From positions 352,156,254-352,220,253 of the forward strand of contig NC_080571.1 of NCBI RefSeq assembly GCF_030247185.1: a DNA stretch of 64,000 nucleotides, read 5' to 3'. The position numbers and the translations under genes were made by a program. Numbering within the stretch: the first letter of the stretch is position 1; every line of letters starts with the position of its first letter. The notes beneath the pieces are model-generated. The model searched no databases. It was not told the origin of the DNA and worked only from the letters and a program-made list of their open reading frames with translations. Of the stretch, positions 44,701-57,375 are shown one piece after another. This stretch comes from Malaya genurostris (lineage: Eukaryota; Arthropoda; Insecta; Diptera; Culicidae).

Positions 44701-45880
44701 TTTTCCCACTTTTTCACATGATATGCATACTGTTAGTCGTTTCCATTCACGATGTGCATAACCAGCGTAAACCATACTCAGCGTTCTTTCCTTCTGTTCG
44801 ATCCATCTCGCCACCCAGCACTGTACACTGTTTTATATTGCTTTGAAAATCATATGTAATAAGTGGAAAACATATCGCAGTTTTGTTGAACACATCCACC
44901 CCCGGGCTATTTTCAACCTGCTTGCTCACCGATGGGCGGCGCGCGGTGGATCTAAATAAGCAACAACAACAACAACAAATAAAACGAGTGGGAAACAAAG
45001 AAGTCTGAAAGCAAAGCTCAAAATCCGGAACCAGCGACCGGCGCAAAGTCTTGTGGTTGAAGAAGTCCGCTAGTCAGTGGAGTGATAAACGATTGTATAT
45101 CATAAGTTGTGTGTGCCTTTCAGCTTCCTTTATGTGCGGTGCATTGTGAGTGGGAGTCGGACGCCTTACCACCGAGCAAATATATAACTCAAAAGACGCA
45201 GGGTAATTCAAAACTCCAACCTCGGTTGCCTGGTGGGTTACTGTCTTGCACTGACTGTGGAAAGGCAGAAAAGGGCGGAATAACTTATAATACAATTTAT
45301 TTCAGCCATACCATAGCACAGGAGTTAAACTAGCTTCCATTTTATGAAATCTAGCAGTTCGCTTAAACAATATTTCCCAACATGCAAATTTACCCATGAT
45401 ACCTCTTTGCTCTTGATTTCCATTCTTCTGCTTCAGTGCTCTTTCAGTTGGGTGAAACAAATGGTCTCCCGGTTGTACGTATTCGTCGCCGTACATAGTC
45501 CAGTCCGATGGTTCTGTCTGCGCGAGGGATGTCGGCTGTGCATACATAATAAAAATGGATAATCTTATCCTGGCCAATCAAAATCAAAAATTTTAACGTT
45601 GGAAACGGGGATGAAGGCCTGCCGAGAGCGGAATTCTGGCGCCCTATCGCTGGAAGTTGCTTGGATTACGGCAATCGTTTTTGTTCTCATTTCGGGGATT
45701 AGAAGAATGCTATTTTTTTTTTGTTCTCAACTGTGACGGTACATTTGTTATTACTTAGTATATTTGAGTGATAACAGTAATTAAATTGAACTTTATTTTT
45801 GTAATTTACCGAAACAATTAGTTTCCTAGTTTATCGAAGTAATCGCAGTAGGCGTCAGAGTTGGATGCAAATTTTGGTCG
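41742..45880. other. Apparently unique spacer, no supported gene
   Basis: The stretch is less repeat-like and locally more GC-rich (42.9-43.1 kb, 44.9-45.6 kb) than most of the window. Open frames of 70-99 codons (42931, 44077, 44747, 45109, 45302) have no recognisable domain and overlap on opposite strands. It is a plausible place for non-coding regulatory sequence or untranslated exons. Confidence 0.3.
42782..42815 (+). promoter_or_regulatory. Possible TATA and initiator core promoter
   Basis: CATAAAAAGGCC (42782-42793) is followed about 26 bp later by CACAGTCACTT, close to the arthropod initiator TCAGT. The spacing suits a TATA-Inr core promoter. No downstream coding sequence is recognised, so this is a weak call. 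Confidence 0.25.
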
Positions 45881-46028
45881 TTCTTGTTAAAGGTTTACTG
45901 CTCATACTCGCATATCAGTCCAAAATCGATTTTCGCCAAAATTGAGTTAGCAATAAAAGTTGAGGGTATGTTGAGTAAAATGTGAAAAAACTCTCAACTC
46001 ATGTCTGTCTCATATGCAAAGTACTCGC

Positions 46029-46222
46029 ATATCAGTCTCATTCAGTGCAAATTTCAATAATTTAATTTTTTGCAATATTGGAATAGCAAAGGTGTATTAC
46101 CGATATTTCATGTAATAATAGCTTGGTTTAGCATTAGGTAGCACAATAAATCAAAAAAATCGAAAATAAAATTTTAATCGTCTTTTTCTCGACATGCCGA
46201 TTTTCCATATGGGACTGATAAG
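46029..46222. repeat. Short MITE, copy 2, inverted relative to copy 1
   Basis: Starts ATATCAGTCTCATTCAGTGC, ends CCATATGGGACTGATAAG. The interior is the reverse complement of 38090-38282 (TTTAGCATTAGGTAGCACAA, ATTTTAATCGTCTTTTTCTC). A partial extra end, CTCGCATATCAGTCC, lies at 45908. Confidence 0.72.
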
Positions 46223-46334
46223 CAAGTCTGGGCAGTTTAGTAAAGAGACAATTATGAATGTTTTTTTTTTAAATTATGGCGAATATTTCTATGAATTGAA
46301 TTAGTGTGATTTCCAAAATAATAATAATTCATTG

Positions 46335-46677
46335 GCTGCTTGGCCATCTATGGAAGTTGACCATCAATGTCAACTTTCTTCTCTGAGCAGCCTAAATAGC
46401 CGTGTATTGTCGGTAGCGGTTTCCCAACTGGCTAAGAATAACGCTACGGTCCACCTGTACCATTTTTTAGTCCACCAAACAAATAAGCCGTGTGGCATCC
46501 GGCGGAATTATTTTTTACCAAGAATTGATCCACTGGTTTCCAGTTCCATGTCGTAAAAGCCCACAAAAATAGGAACTCCTAAGTCAAGGTGTATTTCCGT
46601 GCCGATGACTGAATGGCTGCAGGAGGTTAAACAATGCAGTCGTGAACGGAATATCTTGGGGTTTTCCCTTACTGTGT
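46335..46677 (+). repeat. Fragment of LOA-like element leader
   Basis: Close match to 30310-30655 of the LOA-like element (GGAAGTTGACCATCAATGT, GCGGTTTCCCAACTGGCTAA, GTGTGGCATCCGGCGGAATT, GTCGTGAACGGAATATCTTG). Both copies stop matching after CCCTTACTG. Confidence 0.75.
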
Positions 46678-47224
46678 TAAGCGAAGCTCTGGTACAGTAG
46701 ATGACTTCTTTCTTCGCAACTCGTGGGATTTAAATGATTAAAACATTTAAAAAAATCCTTACATGGTTCGCTATAGGCGATTATAACCCGAGCAGAGTGT
46801 GAGATCAAATAGAAAACTCATTTTGATGTTGTGATGTTCGCATTTATCGATTACTCAATTTGCTGTTGTTTTGGTCGTTTTAAGTGGCAAAAAGCAAAAA
46901 GATATTCCGATGATAGCAAAAAGAAAACTATTTTCGCTAACAGCGAAAGCAAACTAAAATCTAAATAAGATATAGAATTTTTCTTGTTGATAGCAAAACT
47001 AGGTTTCAATTTGAAGTTATTATCAAACAACGAAAACAAAACTGGAATGCATAATCAGTTATTGATTTGCTTTAAAAAGACATTTCTGAAAACAAACAAG
47101 TCGCGAGCATAGGCTAAAAATAGATTGGGCACTAGACCCGGGATAGTATACCTTTAGGCGATATTACTTGCAACACAATAAAAAAGCGTCAAAAGCACCA
47201 ACACACCTCCACAGAGAGAGACTT

Positions 47225-47300
47225 GGGTTTCGAACCTATGTGATTTGGATTCCGAACTCTCTGCGAATGCTATGGACTGTTACGTTAAGCTGCGGGTAGA
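47225..47300 (-). repeat. Possible tRNA-like SINE head
   Basis: On the minus strand ATAGGTTCGAAACCCAAG resembles a tRNA B box, preceded about 45 nt upstream by CATAGCATTCGCAG, a poor A box. It does not fold into a convincing tRNA by eye, and no SINE body is recognised. Confidence 0.25.
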
Positions 47301-47429
47301 TGGAGAATTTTCGATCATATGACAGCAGTGTTGATTCGCAGTGTTGTGTGGTTATGAAAAAATTCATATAACTTGACGAGAATCGAAATGTTTCGAAGAT
47401 CATAGAAACATTTTGTATACCTTAGAATT

Positions 47430-48033
47430 GACAAGGGGTGGATGTAGCAAGTGCCTTTAAAACGGGGGGTGTAATGTTAGTAACAGCATAACTCCGAAAC
47501 TTTTAACGGATTGCTATCAAATTTAGCACAGATACTTCTTGCTCTTCAGAGATGGTCATAAGTGTATTTTTAAGGGGAAGGAGACCTAGCTAGGGTCTTT
47601 AACAGGAGATTAAACTCAAACAGACAAAGGATAAATTGTATATATGATCGAACATAACTCCAAAACAACTCAATAGATTATTAACTTTCTTGGCACATGT
47701 AATTCTTGCTCTTCATAGGTTCTTATAGGAGATATTTTAATGAGGAGGGGGGTGGGATAGGTGATGGTTGCAGTAAGTGTTTGCTAACAGGGGGAATTTG
47801 AGGCAAAATGTTTCGAGTTTTACGAAATCGAAATTTCTTGACAGGCACAGATATTTATCACAACTAAGAGATGATCGTAAGGATATTTATACGCGTGAAA
47901 AGATAACAAGTGTCTATTGAAGAAGCTCTCAGCTCAATTGTTTGTAAATATCGGAATAATTCCATAACAACTTAGTAAATTATCACCAAACTTGCCAGTG
48001 GTTTTTTTTGCAATTCAGAGGTGGTAAAAAAGC
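47430..48033 (+). repeat. Tandem array of ~170-bp degenerate units, left part
   Basis: Units share CATAACTCC(G/A)AAAC, a word like AGCACAGATACTTCTTGCTC, a TTCAGAG(A/G)TGGT word, a G-rich patch and TGCAAGTGCC. Starts near 47485, 47654 and 47945 are recognisable. The array resumes at 49060 after the insertion at 48034-49059. Confidence 0.55.
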
Positions 48034-49059
48034 TATTTTTGCCTTTCTCATATAGAAAGGCTATGCAATCACTGTGAAAATCGACTTTCGAACGGAGCCT
48101 CGGAGACCCATAGTGTTATATACCATTCGACTCAGCTCGACGAACTGAGCAAATGTCTGTGTGTGTGTATGTGTCCGTGTGTGTGTGTATGTGTGTGTGT
48201 ATATAACAAAAATATGCACTCACTTTTCTCAGAGATGGCTGAACCGATTTTCACAAACAAAGATTCAAATGAAAGGTCTCATAGTCCCATAGCCTGCTAT
48301 TGAATTTCATTCCGATCCGACTTCCGGTTCGGGAGATATAGGATGATATGTACCAAAAAAGTGAAAAAAATATGCACTCACTTTTTTCAGAGATGGCGGA
48401 ACCGATTTTCACAAACTAAGATTCAAATAAAAGGTATTATGGTCCCATGGCTTGCTATTGAATTTGATTTGAATGTGACTTCCGGTTCCGGAGTTAGATG
48501 GTAATATGTGAAAATTTGAGAAAAAGTTTACACTCAATTATCTCTGGAACAACTCAACCGATTTTTGCAAACTAAGATTCAAATGAAAGGTCTTATAATA
48601 TCCTAAAAATTTGTGGAATATTTTATCAGGATCCGACTTCCGGTTTCGGAACTAAAGCGTAATAAGTGGGAAATTACCAATTTTATAAGTATTTTTTCAC
48701 GAACGATGGTTAAAAACAGGTACAAATCCCTTAAAACTGCCTGATAAATTCTTCTAGTTTGCAGAGCTTGTTACTTTTCTTGGAGATGGCCAATTTGATT
48801 TTCACAAACTTATAGGTTCAAAAGAAAAGTCATACAGTTTCATACAGAATTCCTTAATTTGTTGTGGATACTACTTTCGGTTCCGGAACTACAGGGTAAA
48901 AAGATTTTATAGAGTTTGTTAGATTAGGTTCGAACAAACTTTCCTATTTCTATTCAATAAACAGTTGTTTTTGCGAATTTCACGATTATATTTATGATGT
49001 AATGAGTAATATGAGAAAGGCATCATTCCACCACTAGGTGGATTAAAATAGGTTTTTCT
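48034..49059 (-). repeat. Tandem-unit interspersed repeat, four units
   Basis: It opens with TGCCTTTCTCATATAGAAAG and AACGGAGCCTCGGAGACCCA, has a short (GT)n at 48157-48200, then units at about 48208, 48362, 48520 and 48770, each with TC(A/T)(G/C)AGATGGC-type and CGACTTCCGGTT words. It closes with ATATGAGAAAGGCATC and CACTAGGTGGATTAAAATAG. It is the most complete copy in the window. Confidence 0.75.
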
Positions 49060-49340
49060 TGTAGAGATCAGATATTCATTCCACAGGTGAACAAAAGGTT
49101 GAAGTTTGTAGCAAGTGCCTCTAAAAAGAGGTTTATTGTTAAATTTATCTTATTTGTCGACAAACGAGGGAAGCCGGAGGATATAGACTAGGACAAAAGA
49201 GTCTGGAAAATCAATTTTCATCCCCCCCTCTCTTTTTTTGGCGAGCACAGATACTTTTTACACTACTCAGAGGGCAGAGAGCTGTTGCAAGTTCACTAAC
49301 AAAAGAGGAGTTCAAAAAAAATAATAGTCAGAACATTTAC
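49060..49340 (+). repeat. Tandem array of ~170-bp degenerate units, right part
   Basis: GTTTGTAGCAAGTGCCTCTA and GCGAGCACAGATACTTTTTA continue the unit vocabulary of 47430-48033, so the tandem-unit repeat inserted into this array. Confidence 0.5.
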
Positions 49341-50179
49341 CATCTTTATTTTTACTAAACACCAAAACTGTTAGAGAATCTGGTATTTAACGTACCCCAC
49401 CAGAAGGAAATCGTTGACGTCAAATGTATTTTTCATATCAAGTTCCTGACTATGGTCTTTCTGTGACGATCAGCGAGATGAGAATGCCCAAGCCGCTATT
49501 TGTTCTCGAAAGAGAATGAGGCCCTTTGGCCGGATCTGGTGAAGGCCAATATGCCAAGAGATCGCTAAAGGAGATGAACTAGCTTCAGATAGACGTGGCA
49601 CCAATGATCGTCAATCTATCCAATGTCTTCCAGATATGTGGTGCTGCAACAATAATCTCGCAAGCAAAAATATAGAGGATTACTGGTGTAAAAGATGCAA
49701 AAGTGTTGACAAAAATCTTTTCCTTAATCACGGTTATGGTTCCGGACAACTGCCACAGGAAGCATTTTTGTAAAACGCAACATAGAATTAAAAGAATTAT
49801 TGTTCCAAATTTTGCATAGAATTAAAGGAATATTTTTTTAATTTTGCCTCTTTGTATCGCCTAAAGGAATTAGTCCTATTTTAATGCAGTTATTAATTTG
49901 TTGCTTTTGAATAATCATTTTTGGAGTTTCCCAAAATGTTTGCCTCGCAAGTTTTTTTTTCCAAAATTAACAGCAAAATGATAACATAATGTGATATCAA
50001 TTGAAAAATTGATGAGCTGAGATCAAGTTGAGATTTGAATGTGATGTTGCTATCATAATAAGATTTCGATTTGCTCTCGTTTTGATGTTTGACTTTGCTC
50101 GGGAAGCCAATATATTTGGTTTCTTCTAGTTGTTGTACGATAAGTGCTGGAGATGGAGTGTTCATTACTCTAATTGATA

Positions 50180-50854
50180 ATGGTTAGAGTAGCACAAATT
50201 AATCTTCAGCATAAACGTACAGCAACTATAAATCTATTCAGACTTCTGCAAGAAGGTAAAGCTTCTATAGCTTTGGTTCAAGAACCATATTTCCAAAAGG
50301 GAAACTTCTACGTTGGAAAATTGTTAAACCCAGTCTTTGTTGCCTTCAACAAGAACGGTATGACTAATCCACGTGAAATGCCTCGAGCATGCATACTTGC
50401 AAATAGTGCTCTCGATGTTTCTCTCATATCGGAGCTCACAACTCGGGATATTTGTGCTGTCACAGTTGGTATGACTATTGATGGCATAGACAGAAAATAT
50501 GTCTATTGTTCGGCATACTTACCGCATAACCATCTTTCGCCAAGCGATGACTTCAAAAAGGTTGTATCATACTGCTGCAAGAGTGATTTACCGCTTGTAA
50601 TCGGCAGTGACATAAATGCTCACCATATCATTTGGGGCAGCACAGATATAAATTCGAGAGGTTCTGATATGATGGAATTTGTGACCAGTACAAACCTGCA
50701 CATAGTCAATGCAGGAAACCGTCCAACTTTTGCGAGATCTGGAAGAGAGGAGGTTGTGGACGTAGCTCTCTGCTCTGATAGAATTGCACATGAGTTGGTG
50801 AAATTATTGAAAGCGATATTTTGTTACTTCAAGAGATCAACTGACGGTGGTTAA
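50180..50854 (+). pseudogene. LOA/R1-group endonuclease domain, 3'-truncated ORF2
   Basis: A 224-codon uninterrupted frame from ATG 50180 encodes an APE-type endonuclease: VAQINLQHKRTATINLFRLL, SIALVQEPYF (catalytic Glu), VIGSDINAHHIIWGS (Asp, Asn, His), then GNRPTFARSGREEVVDVALC. It ends before the expected SDHR/SDH motif, at LKAIFCYFKRSTDGG, so the catalytic His region and everything downstream (RT, RNase H) are gone. The sequence type fits the missing 5' half of elements like the one at 30289-32943, but identity cannot be tested as they do not overlap. The unbroken frame suggests a fairly recent copy. Confidence 0.75.
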
Positions 50855-50929
50855 ACTGAGCCTCGATTGAAGAGAAACGAATGATGAACTGGATGCTGCC
50901 CGTTCGGGCCGTCAGCAAACATTGTGTGT

Positions 50930-51830
50930 GTCAGAGAGTGAAGTTTAGTGCAGTAGAGAAATCGTCAATGTGTTTCACATTCAGTTTCAAATGAATTGAA
51001 TGAAGTTTTACTGCACTGATTACGACAGTGGTTATTTCTAGAATGTGGGCAGATTTAAAACAAACATTATCAAACTACATACCAAAAAAAATTGAATAAT
51101 ACAGGTGACTTAATTCTTAATACGATGTAATTCATAAAGACCTAATTCGTCAAATGACGTAAAATTTCATTTGTATTGACTTAATGTTAGATCAGCTTGA
51201 ATTTTACTGGTTTCGACTGTAACTTGCATTCTGCTAGTAGTTGCGACTGTATGAATTTAAATGCAGCTTTTACCAATCAAGCAGATGCATGCTTCTGTGG
51301 CTCAGTCGAATAACAGACGTACATACGATTCAATGATTCTCGGTTCAAGTCGCGGCGGTTGCTATCAGTATTCTTTTTTTATTTCAACGAATTTCATGTT
51401 ATGGACTTTTAGACACAATATTAAATGTTTTTCCACGTGAATTTGCGTGAACTGCGACGCTCCATTTATGTGCATCTAATAAGATGTAAATCACAGGGAT
51501 TTTTTGAAGTGTGTAGTAAGTTGAAATGAATCTAATAACTTTCAGCAAGCACATGCTAATTGGGCTAACTACGCTCTTAGAATAAATGATACTTACGCTT
51601 GACGTAATTTCTCGGAAGTTGACAGAATATTACATATACTAGCTTGTAAAAATAATTTCTTTGACTGTATCGATGTAAACTTCAGATAAATTAACTGTGA
51701 AGTTAATGATATGACGTATCTTTACATGCTTTTAATTGTAAGTTTAAGCGAATTACGACGTTCCTTTTATATGAATCTATAAAGACGTAAAGTTACACTA
51801 TTTTTTTCTAAGTGTGTATTTTATTACGCA
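50930..51830 (+). repeat. Repeat cluster with duplicated ends and tRNA-like box
   Basis: Two related segments, about 51440-51520 (GCGACGCTCCATTTATGTGC, then GTGTAG) and 51745-51825 (ACGACGTTCCTTTTATATGA, then GTGTGTAT), are diverged direct copies. Between them and upstream, TGTGGCTCAGTCGA (51298) and TCTCGGTTCAAGTCG (51342) are spaced like tRNA A and B boxes, suggesting a SINE-type module. Confidence 0.4.
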
Positions 51831-54800
51831 TTCTGAATTCGAGAAAAAGTTTCTACAGATTGCAGCTATAAAATTCGTGAATAATTGTCAATTATCACTA
51901 ATTGTTTAGATAATTGGATTCGATAAATTAGTTGGTAATCTTTAAATTGGGTTTCGCTATATTCTATGATAAGACATTTTTGTGAGATTCAACGGCTTAA
52001 ATCGTGATATCCCAACTAACCAAAAGTTCGGACAACAGGCACTGATTTTGAACTAAGCAGCTTTCAAAGTTTATCAAGAGCATTCTAAGTAGCCCACTTT
52101 TAAGTAATTATCAACACTTGAAAGTCCCCGCGACGCAATCGAGTGAACTTCTAAGCTGCTTCTAGAGTACATTGTTCAGCTTCTATTTAGCGAGAAAGTT
52201 AACACGGAACTTGTTCTGTACTTTCAAGTTGCCAAAAGTTCCGCGTGTACTTTTAAGCAGCAAGAATGTGGATATTCTGATTGCTTGGGATTATAATTCT
52301 TACACTGTAAGACCATAGTTTTGAACCAATTCTCAACAGTTATGCTGGAAAGCATCATGAAACCTCTAAAAAAATTCGAATATTTCAAAATCACAATTTT
52401 TTGCCAAGTGCGAAAAATATATAATATCATTAAGCCAATAAGGTTTCCTTTGTTTTGAGTACAGAAAACGGGTCTCTTATTTGATAACGATGAATGAAAA
52501 ATTTACGATGCTGCATTCCATACAAATGTTTGCTACCTATTTACTAAAACACCAACTAAATGCTGCAATAAAGCACGATAAATTAATTTATCATACTCGC
52601 ATTCCACAGACCTTGCCTGTATTCAAGATAGAAATGGTTTCATAATTAAACTCATTCATTCTATAACTACGCTAGAATTTGGAGAGCATCTTCTTCTATT
52701 TTGGAGTTAATTGAGGGTGCCTGAGATATGACGTTATTTAAAAAGGAACACGAAAAAAGAAACACAAATTGTTTATGGCATAACTTGACTCAGATTTTAA
52801 TTATTTATTCATTTTCTAATTCAAGTCAATCCAGTACGAATTGGTACTTACCTTTTCTATTTACTTTCCAAAACAAAAAGGCAATCTTTGTCCTGGAATC
52901 GTCCAACAACAATAATTAAGACCTGAAAAGGGTTTTTTTCTGTCCATTTCTTCCCGCCGGCCGAATTAATCACTTTTATTCATTTGGTTTTTTTCACATC
53001 TGCATTTTCTGCCGCACGGAAAAACGATTCAGCCCCATCAACCGAGCAAGGGTTGGAATGATGGATAACACTTCCAACCATTACTCCTAGGGAATGGAGG
53101 AAAAACCTTCTGCGCGGTGTATTTTTTTTCTGTGCGGAATTTTCCAGCCAATAGAGAATGAAAAATTCTGTATAAAAATGATAACGAACCCCATGTTTGG
53201 GTGCTGAGTAGGAATAATTTTTATTCCTACTCGGCTGGTTGGCGCACCATTGGTCCGTTTAATACTGGTTTGTTGGGTGTCTGCTTCAAATGGTTCAAAT
53301 TCATGCATTCCGCTAGCCTTGTTCAATTCATGCACATCGCCGTTTGACTGCACCAAAGTCAATTGAGGTGAACACTTTGTAAGGTAAAATTGCTAGGGGT
53401 GGAAAAGGTGTAAAAATATGAGTATTTCTCCAGTGGAAATAAACTGTATCTATTCGCCCTCACGCTTCGACAGTGTGAGGAAAAATATTTATACCGCCAA
53501 CCGTCAGTTTACAAAGTAGCTAGAAAGACAAACATTTCTCAGGCTTCATGGTACTGCACAGTTTGTCTATACAATTATTTTATTTCTGAAAGGTGTAAAA
53601 TATTAGAACCGAATGAAATGCACACCTTTTCGTGTAGGTTTTCAACGAAAATTTCCGCCACACACTGTATTCGACGAAGACAAAGTATCATCAATGGGTA
53701 TCTAGCACGCAAGTCCACTTATCATATCTATCTATAATTCATAGAATGAAACTAACATTTATAACCTCTCCTTTGGGTACACGGCCCATTACATTGCGAT
53801 GTTTGGCTTCCTGCGGTGCACTCATTTATTCTTATGTCATTATTAATTAGAGCTCTCACGTGGGTTGCCAATCAATAGGATCTGGTATAAAAAGAAAATA
53901 GGGGAGAAATCGTAAGAGTAATCAGAGTTTTCGTGCATGTTCTGTGTTTCGTTGTGCTGATAGAGTGCCAGTAAGCTAAATCCAATCAATAAGAACTCAT
54001 AAATCGAACGCGAATCCCATCCACAGAAAATACGCTTCATTTCATTTTATAACAATCAAAAATCGGATGCTACAAAATTCCTTTAATACTGCCTGAAACA
54101 TACCGGATTGAACTGAGTAGATATATCTTGGCTGTGAATATTGATGTTTCCATTTATTATACATTTCTATCAAAAACTGTGGTCTTTTCCTCCCGCGAGT
54201 GATCCGGGCACAGATAGTAAAACCTGGTTAGCATGACCAAAACCTATTTGTATACCAATCGGCATCGTGTATGTCGCAAAGCATCGTTCTCAGTTCTAAA
54301 TCCAATGATGACGATGATGTATGTGATATATGGAGCTGATGGTTCCGAGTTTTCTGCTGCTGTTTCCGTACGTTCCGCGGGTTGTCGCTTGTAGGGAAAT
54401 GCCCGTTTTTATTTATTAAAGGTTTTATACTTCCATTCACGCTACATTGGCTCTGATCCTTTTCGCAACCCTTGCTAGCGGATACAATCTGGTTTGTGAT
54501 GCGTGAACATTATGATCGAAGCAAGCCAGAAACGACGCACATATGATTGTGAAACTCTCACATGACTTTTATTTTTAGCTGATATGTGTGACAAGATAAA
54601 CTCTATCAAAGGATGTTTTAGCGAAGTTTCATACAGATCGATCGCTAATGATGCAGTGTCTCTAGATATCCAGAATGATATACCTAGCATTGATTTAGTC
54701 AAGATGTTATGAATGTGAATTTTAGGGTTCTTTTTTCTAAAACATCTACTTTACACTTCGGCTTTTTGAGTAACTGGAACACTATATGTTATTACGTATA

Positions 54801-56460
54801 CCTCGTTTGTGATGACTATTAGTGTTGTTCACATAGGCATTTTATAACTGTTGGATTCCTTAGCAATTTTGCTTTATTTACTGATTTAAATAAAGATGTT
54901 AAATAATTAAATTGAACAGTACTTTTCGAAAATACAACCATAATGCTTTCGTCAAAGTCGGTTCAGTTATCTTTGCCTGTTCATTTATTAGGTAACAATA
55001 TTTGATGCGGTACATTTTCTGTGACTAATTTGCAACAAGAAATTTGAGTGATTGTTACTAACATCTAACTACTTGCGTGACTCTAAAAGCGCAGTTTGGA
55101 CTAGTGACGCGCGACACATTGAATGTTATAAATAAGTCTTTCCAAAACATGAAATTAACTAATTTTCAAGAGAACTAGTTGAAACTTTGCCGTCAAACAT
55201 TAAATAAATTCATAGTGGTTTTGATCAACAGTGGAAGAGCAGCATAGTATTTGAAACTTTCAACTTGATGTAAGAATTTGATTCTTAAACTGTTCAGCAA
55301 AATTCAATTTTAATGAAATGTTTTTGATGCGCCTTCAACCAAAATCTGTGTATGAAATGTATGAAAAACAAACTATGAAGTTCTTCTACGTTGGATTCAT
55401 TTACACTTAATTCTTATTCGTTATTATTCCATGTTCATATATAATAAGAATTTTAATCGCGATCAATGTACAATCCATGTATTATTTTCTTAGTGCTTAT
55501 GGACACAGAGGAAAAATCACTGGTCAGCCACATATTATTTTTGTCAAAAAGAAGTTTTTGAAAAAAAGTAATATATTTGTTTTATTTATGTTGCATATAC
55601 TTCTTGCGACTCCATAATGTGTTCATAATATTCAAGCCAACGAAAGTGTTCTACGTTTCATGTACGCAATCGTTACGAAAATCTACCGACAGCTATCCGC
55701 ATTGTTGCAGAAATTGGATGTTATAATTTTTAATATTTTGTTACTGTTATATCAATTCACGTTATTATGATTTGCACATACGCTTAAGTGCTCTTAGTCG
55801 TTTCGCAACATAATTAAATTTATTCTCAACTAGTTGTTAAAAGCATAGCTGTGATTCAAGATATGTTTCAAATAAGTAACAATAATGATAATTAGTTCCA
55901 TATGACCAAAAAAACGTGGTGATTGGATACTTAAATAACTATTTGGTGACTAATTATACTATGGAGAAACATTGTTGTCACCTTGTTTTAATCAGTGTAA
56001 CGTAAAAACAACATTTTCGCGCGATGTTCCCAACAAAGTTGGGACTTAGTCGTATCAGAACTAGTTGCGGATTGCTACTTGGGTGGTCACGACAACACAA
56101 ATTAACAACAAGCATAGAACCCTCTCATCAAGTAAACCTTAATCTGCAACAAAAGTACAACTCCCTGCACGGGTTCAACTCCAATCCCCACATATAGAAT
56201 CATAAAAGTTTTCAGATCCGAGAACGAATGACCACAAGGGCTTAACTCTTTATAAGCAAAAACAAAACAAAAGTACCAACACATTCGTTCGAAATGAACT
56301 ACGACTAATGGATTACCACAAATCCCCACAAGTATGCTTACAACAACAGCTACCTTAACGAAGCAATGGATGAAAGTGTGATTAGTGAACCATTGATCGT
56401 CCCTAATTCGCTAGATAGCAATGAGAACGATATAAATGAAAAGAAGACTATATAACTGCA
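51831..56460. other. Long spacer, no recognisable gene
   Basis: Only short open frames (under 95 codons) without motifs. The stretch 54.7-56.0 kb is especially AT-rich. No tandem repeat or transposase scrap was noticed. Confidence 0.35.
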
Positions 56461-56469
56461 CAACAATGA

Positions 56470-56560
56470 CTTCAGGTCCAAAATCTATTTCCAGAATCCA
56501 AATTCTGAAACTGAATTCTGGAAATGATTTCTAAAACTTCATTTTGAGAAACATAATTCA
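56470..56560. repeat. Degenerate TGGAACTGAATTC minisatellite scrap
   Basis: ATTCTGAAACTGAATTCTGG and AATGATTTCTAAAACTTC belong to the word family seen at 13795-14480. Confidence 0.45.
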
Positions 56561-56684
56561 AATTTGCTAAAGATGCTATTCCCATAACTTAAGTGGAATT
56601 CATCATATAACTTATTTTTCTAAGAAGGGTCTCCTAAAACATTTGGCATTAAAAATGCCTTACTCTTCGATATACGGGGCCGGG

Positions 56685-57375
56685 TGTCAATTAAAAATTC
56701 AAAAAGTAACCGCGTAACCTTTTTCTGTCATAAGTTTGAATGTTAATAATTCAGTCATTTGTTGATGGATTGATATAATTTAACAACCAATCGATTCGGA
56801 AATTTTTAACCTAAATATGTATGGCAACGTCGTTTCAGTATTTTGTTTTCATCCACCAATCCCAGCTGATCAAATTAACGTCATTTTCTTGTTCGGCATA
56901 GGAGCCTTTGCGTCATGCATAAAAACACCGCATCATTCTGCGTAGTGTGAAGAGAAATGTATCAATATATGCTGCAAATCATATCTTGATTTCAGATGAT
57001 GCTTGACTGAATGAAACAAGTAGCTCGTTCAGTGAGGTGAAGACTAGATTGGATATGCGTTCGCTCGTTGGATTGTCGCGAGGCTGGGTGTGAATTTAGA
57101 AATGCAAAACTAACCACGTAACCTTTTTCTGTCATAATTTTAAACGCTTATAACACAGTAATTTGTTGATGGATTTTTATAATTCAACTACCAATCGATT
57201 CGGAAACATTTAACTTAAACTTATGAGGTAACGTTTAAGTATTTCAATTGCATGCCATTGAAAATGTGATATAAATTGACCTATGTTTTCACGAGCCAAT
57301 CACAGTAGCAGCGCGTGAATGATGTCATCCTCTCGTCCGATTTACGAAGTGTGAACTATCGCACAAAAGAGAATC
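56685..57375 (+). repeat. ~404-bp tandem repeat, units 1 and 2 (start)
   Basis: Unit 1 (GGCCGGGTGTCAATT, CGCGTAACCTTTTTCTGTCA, TTTGTTGATGGATT, CAACCAATCGATTCGGAAA) recurs 404 bp later (GGCTGGGTGTGAATT, CACGTAACCTTTTTCTGTCA, CTACCAATCGATTCGGAAA). Unit 2 is interrupted by the RTE-like element after ACAAAAGAGAATC. Confidence 0.7.
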
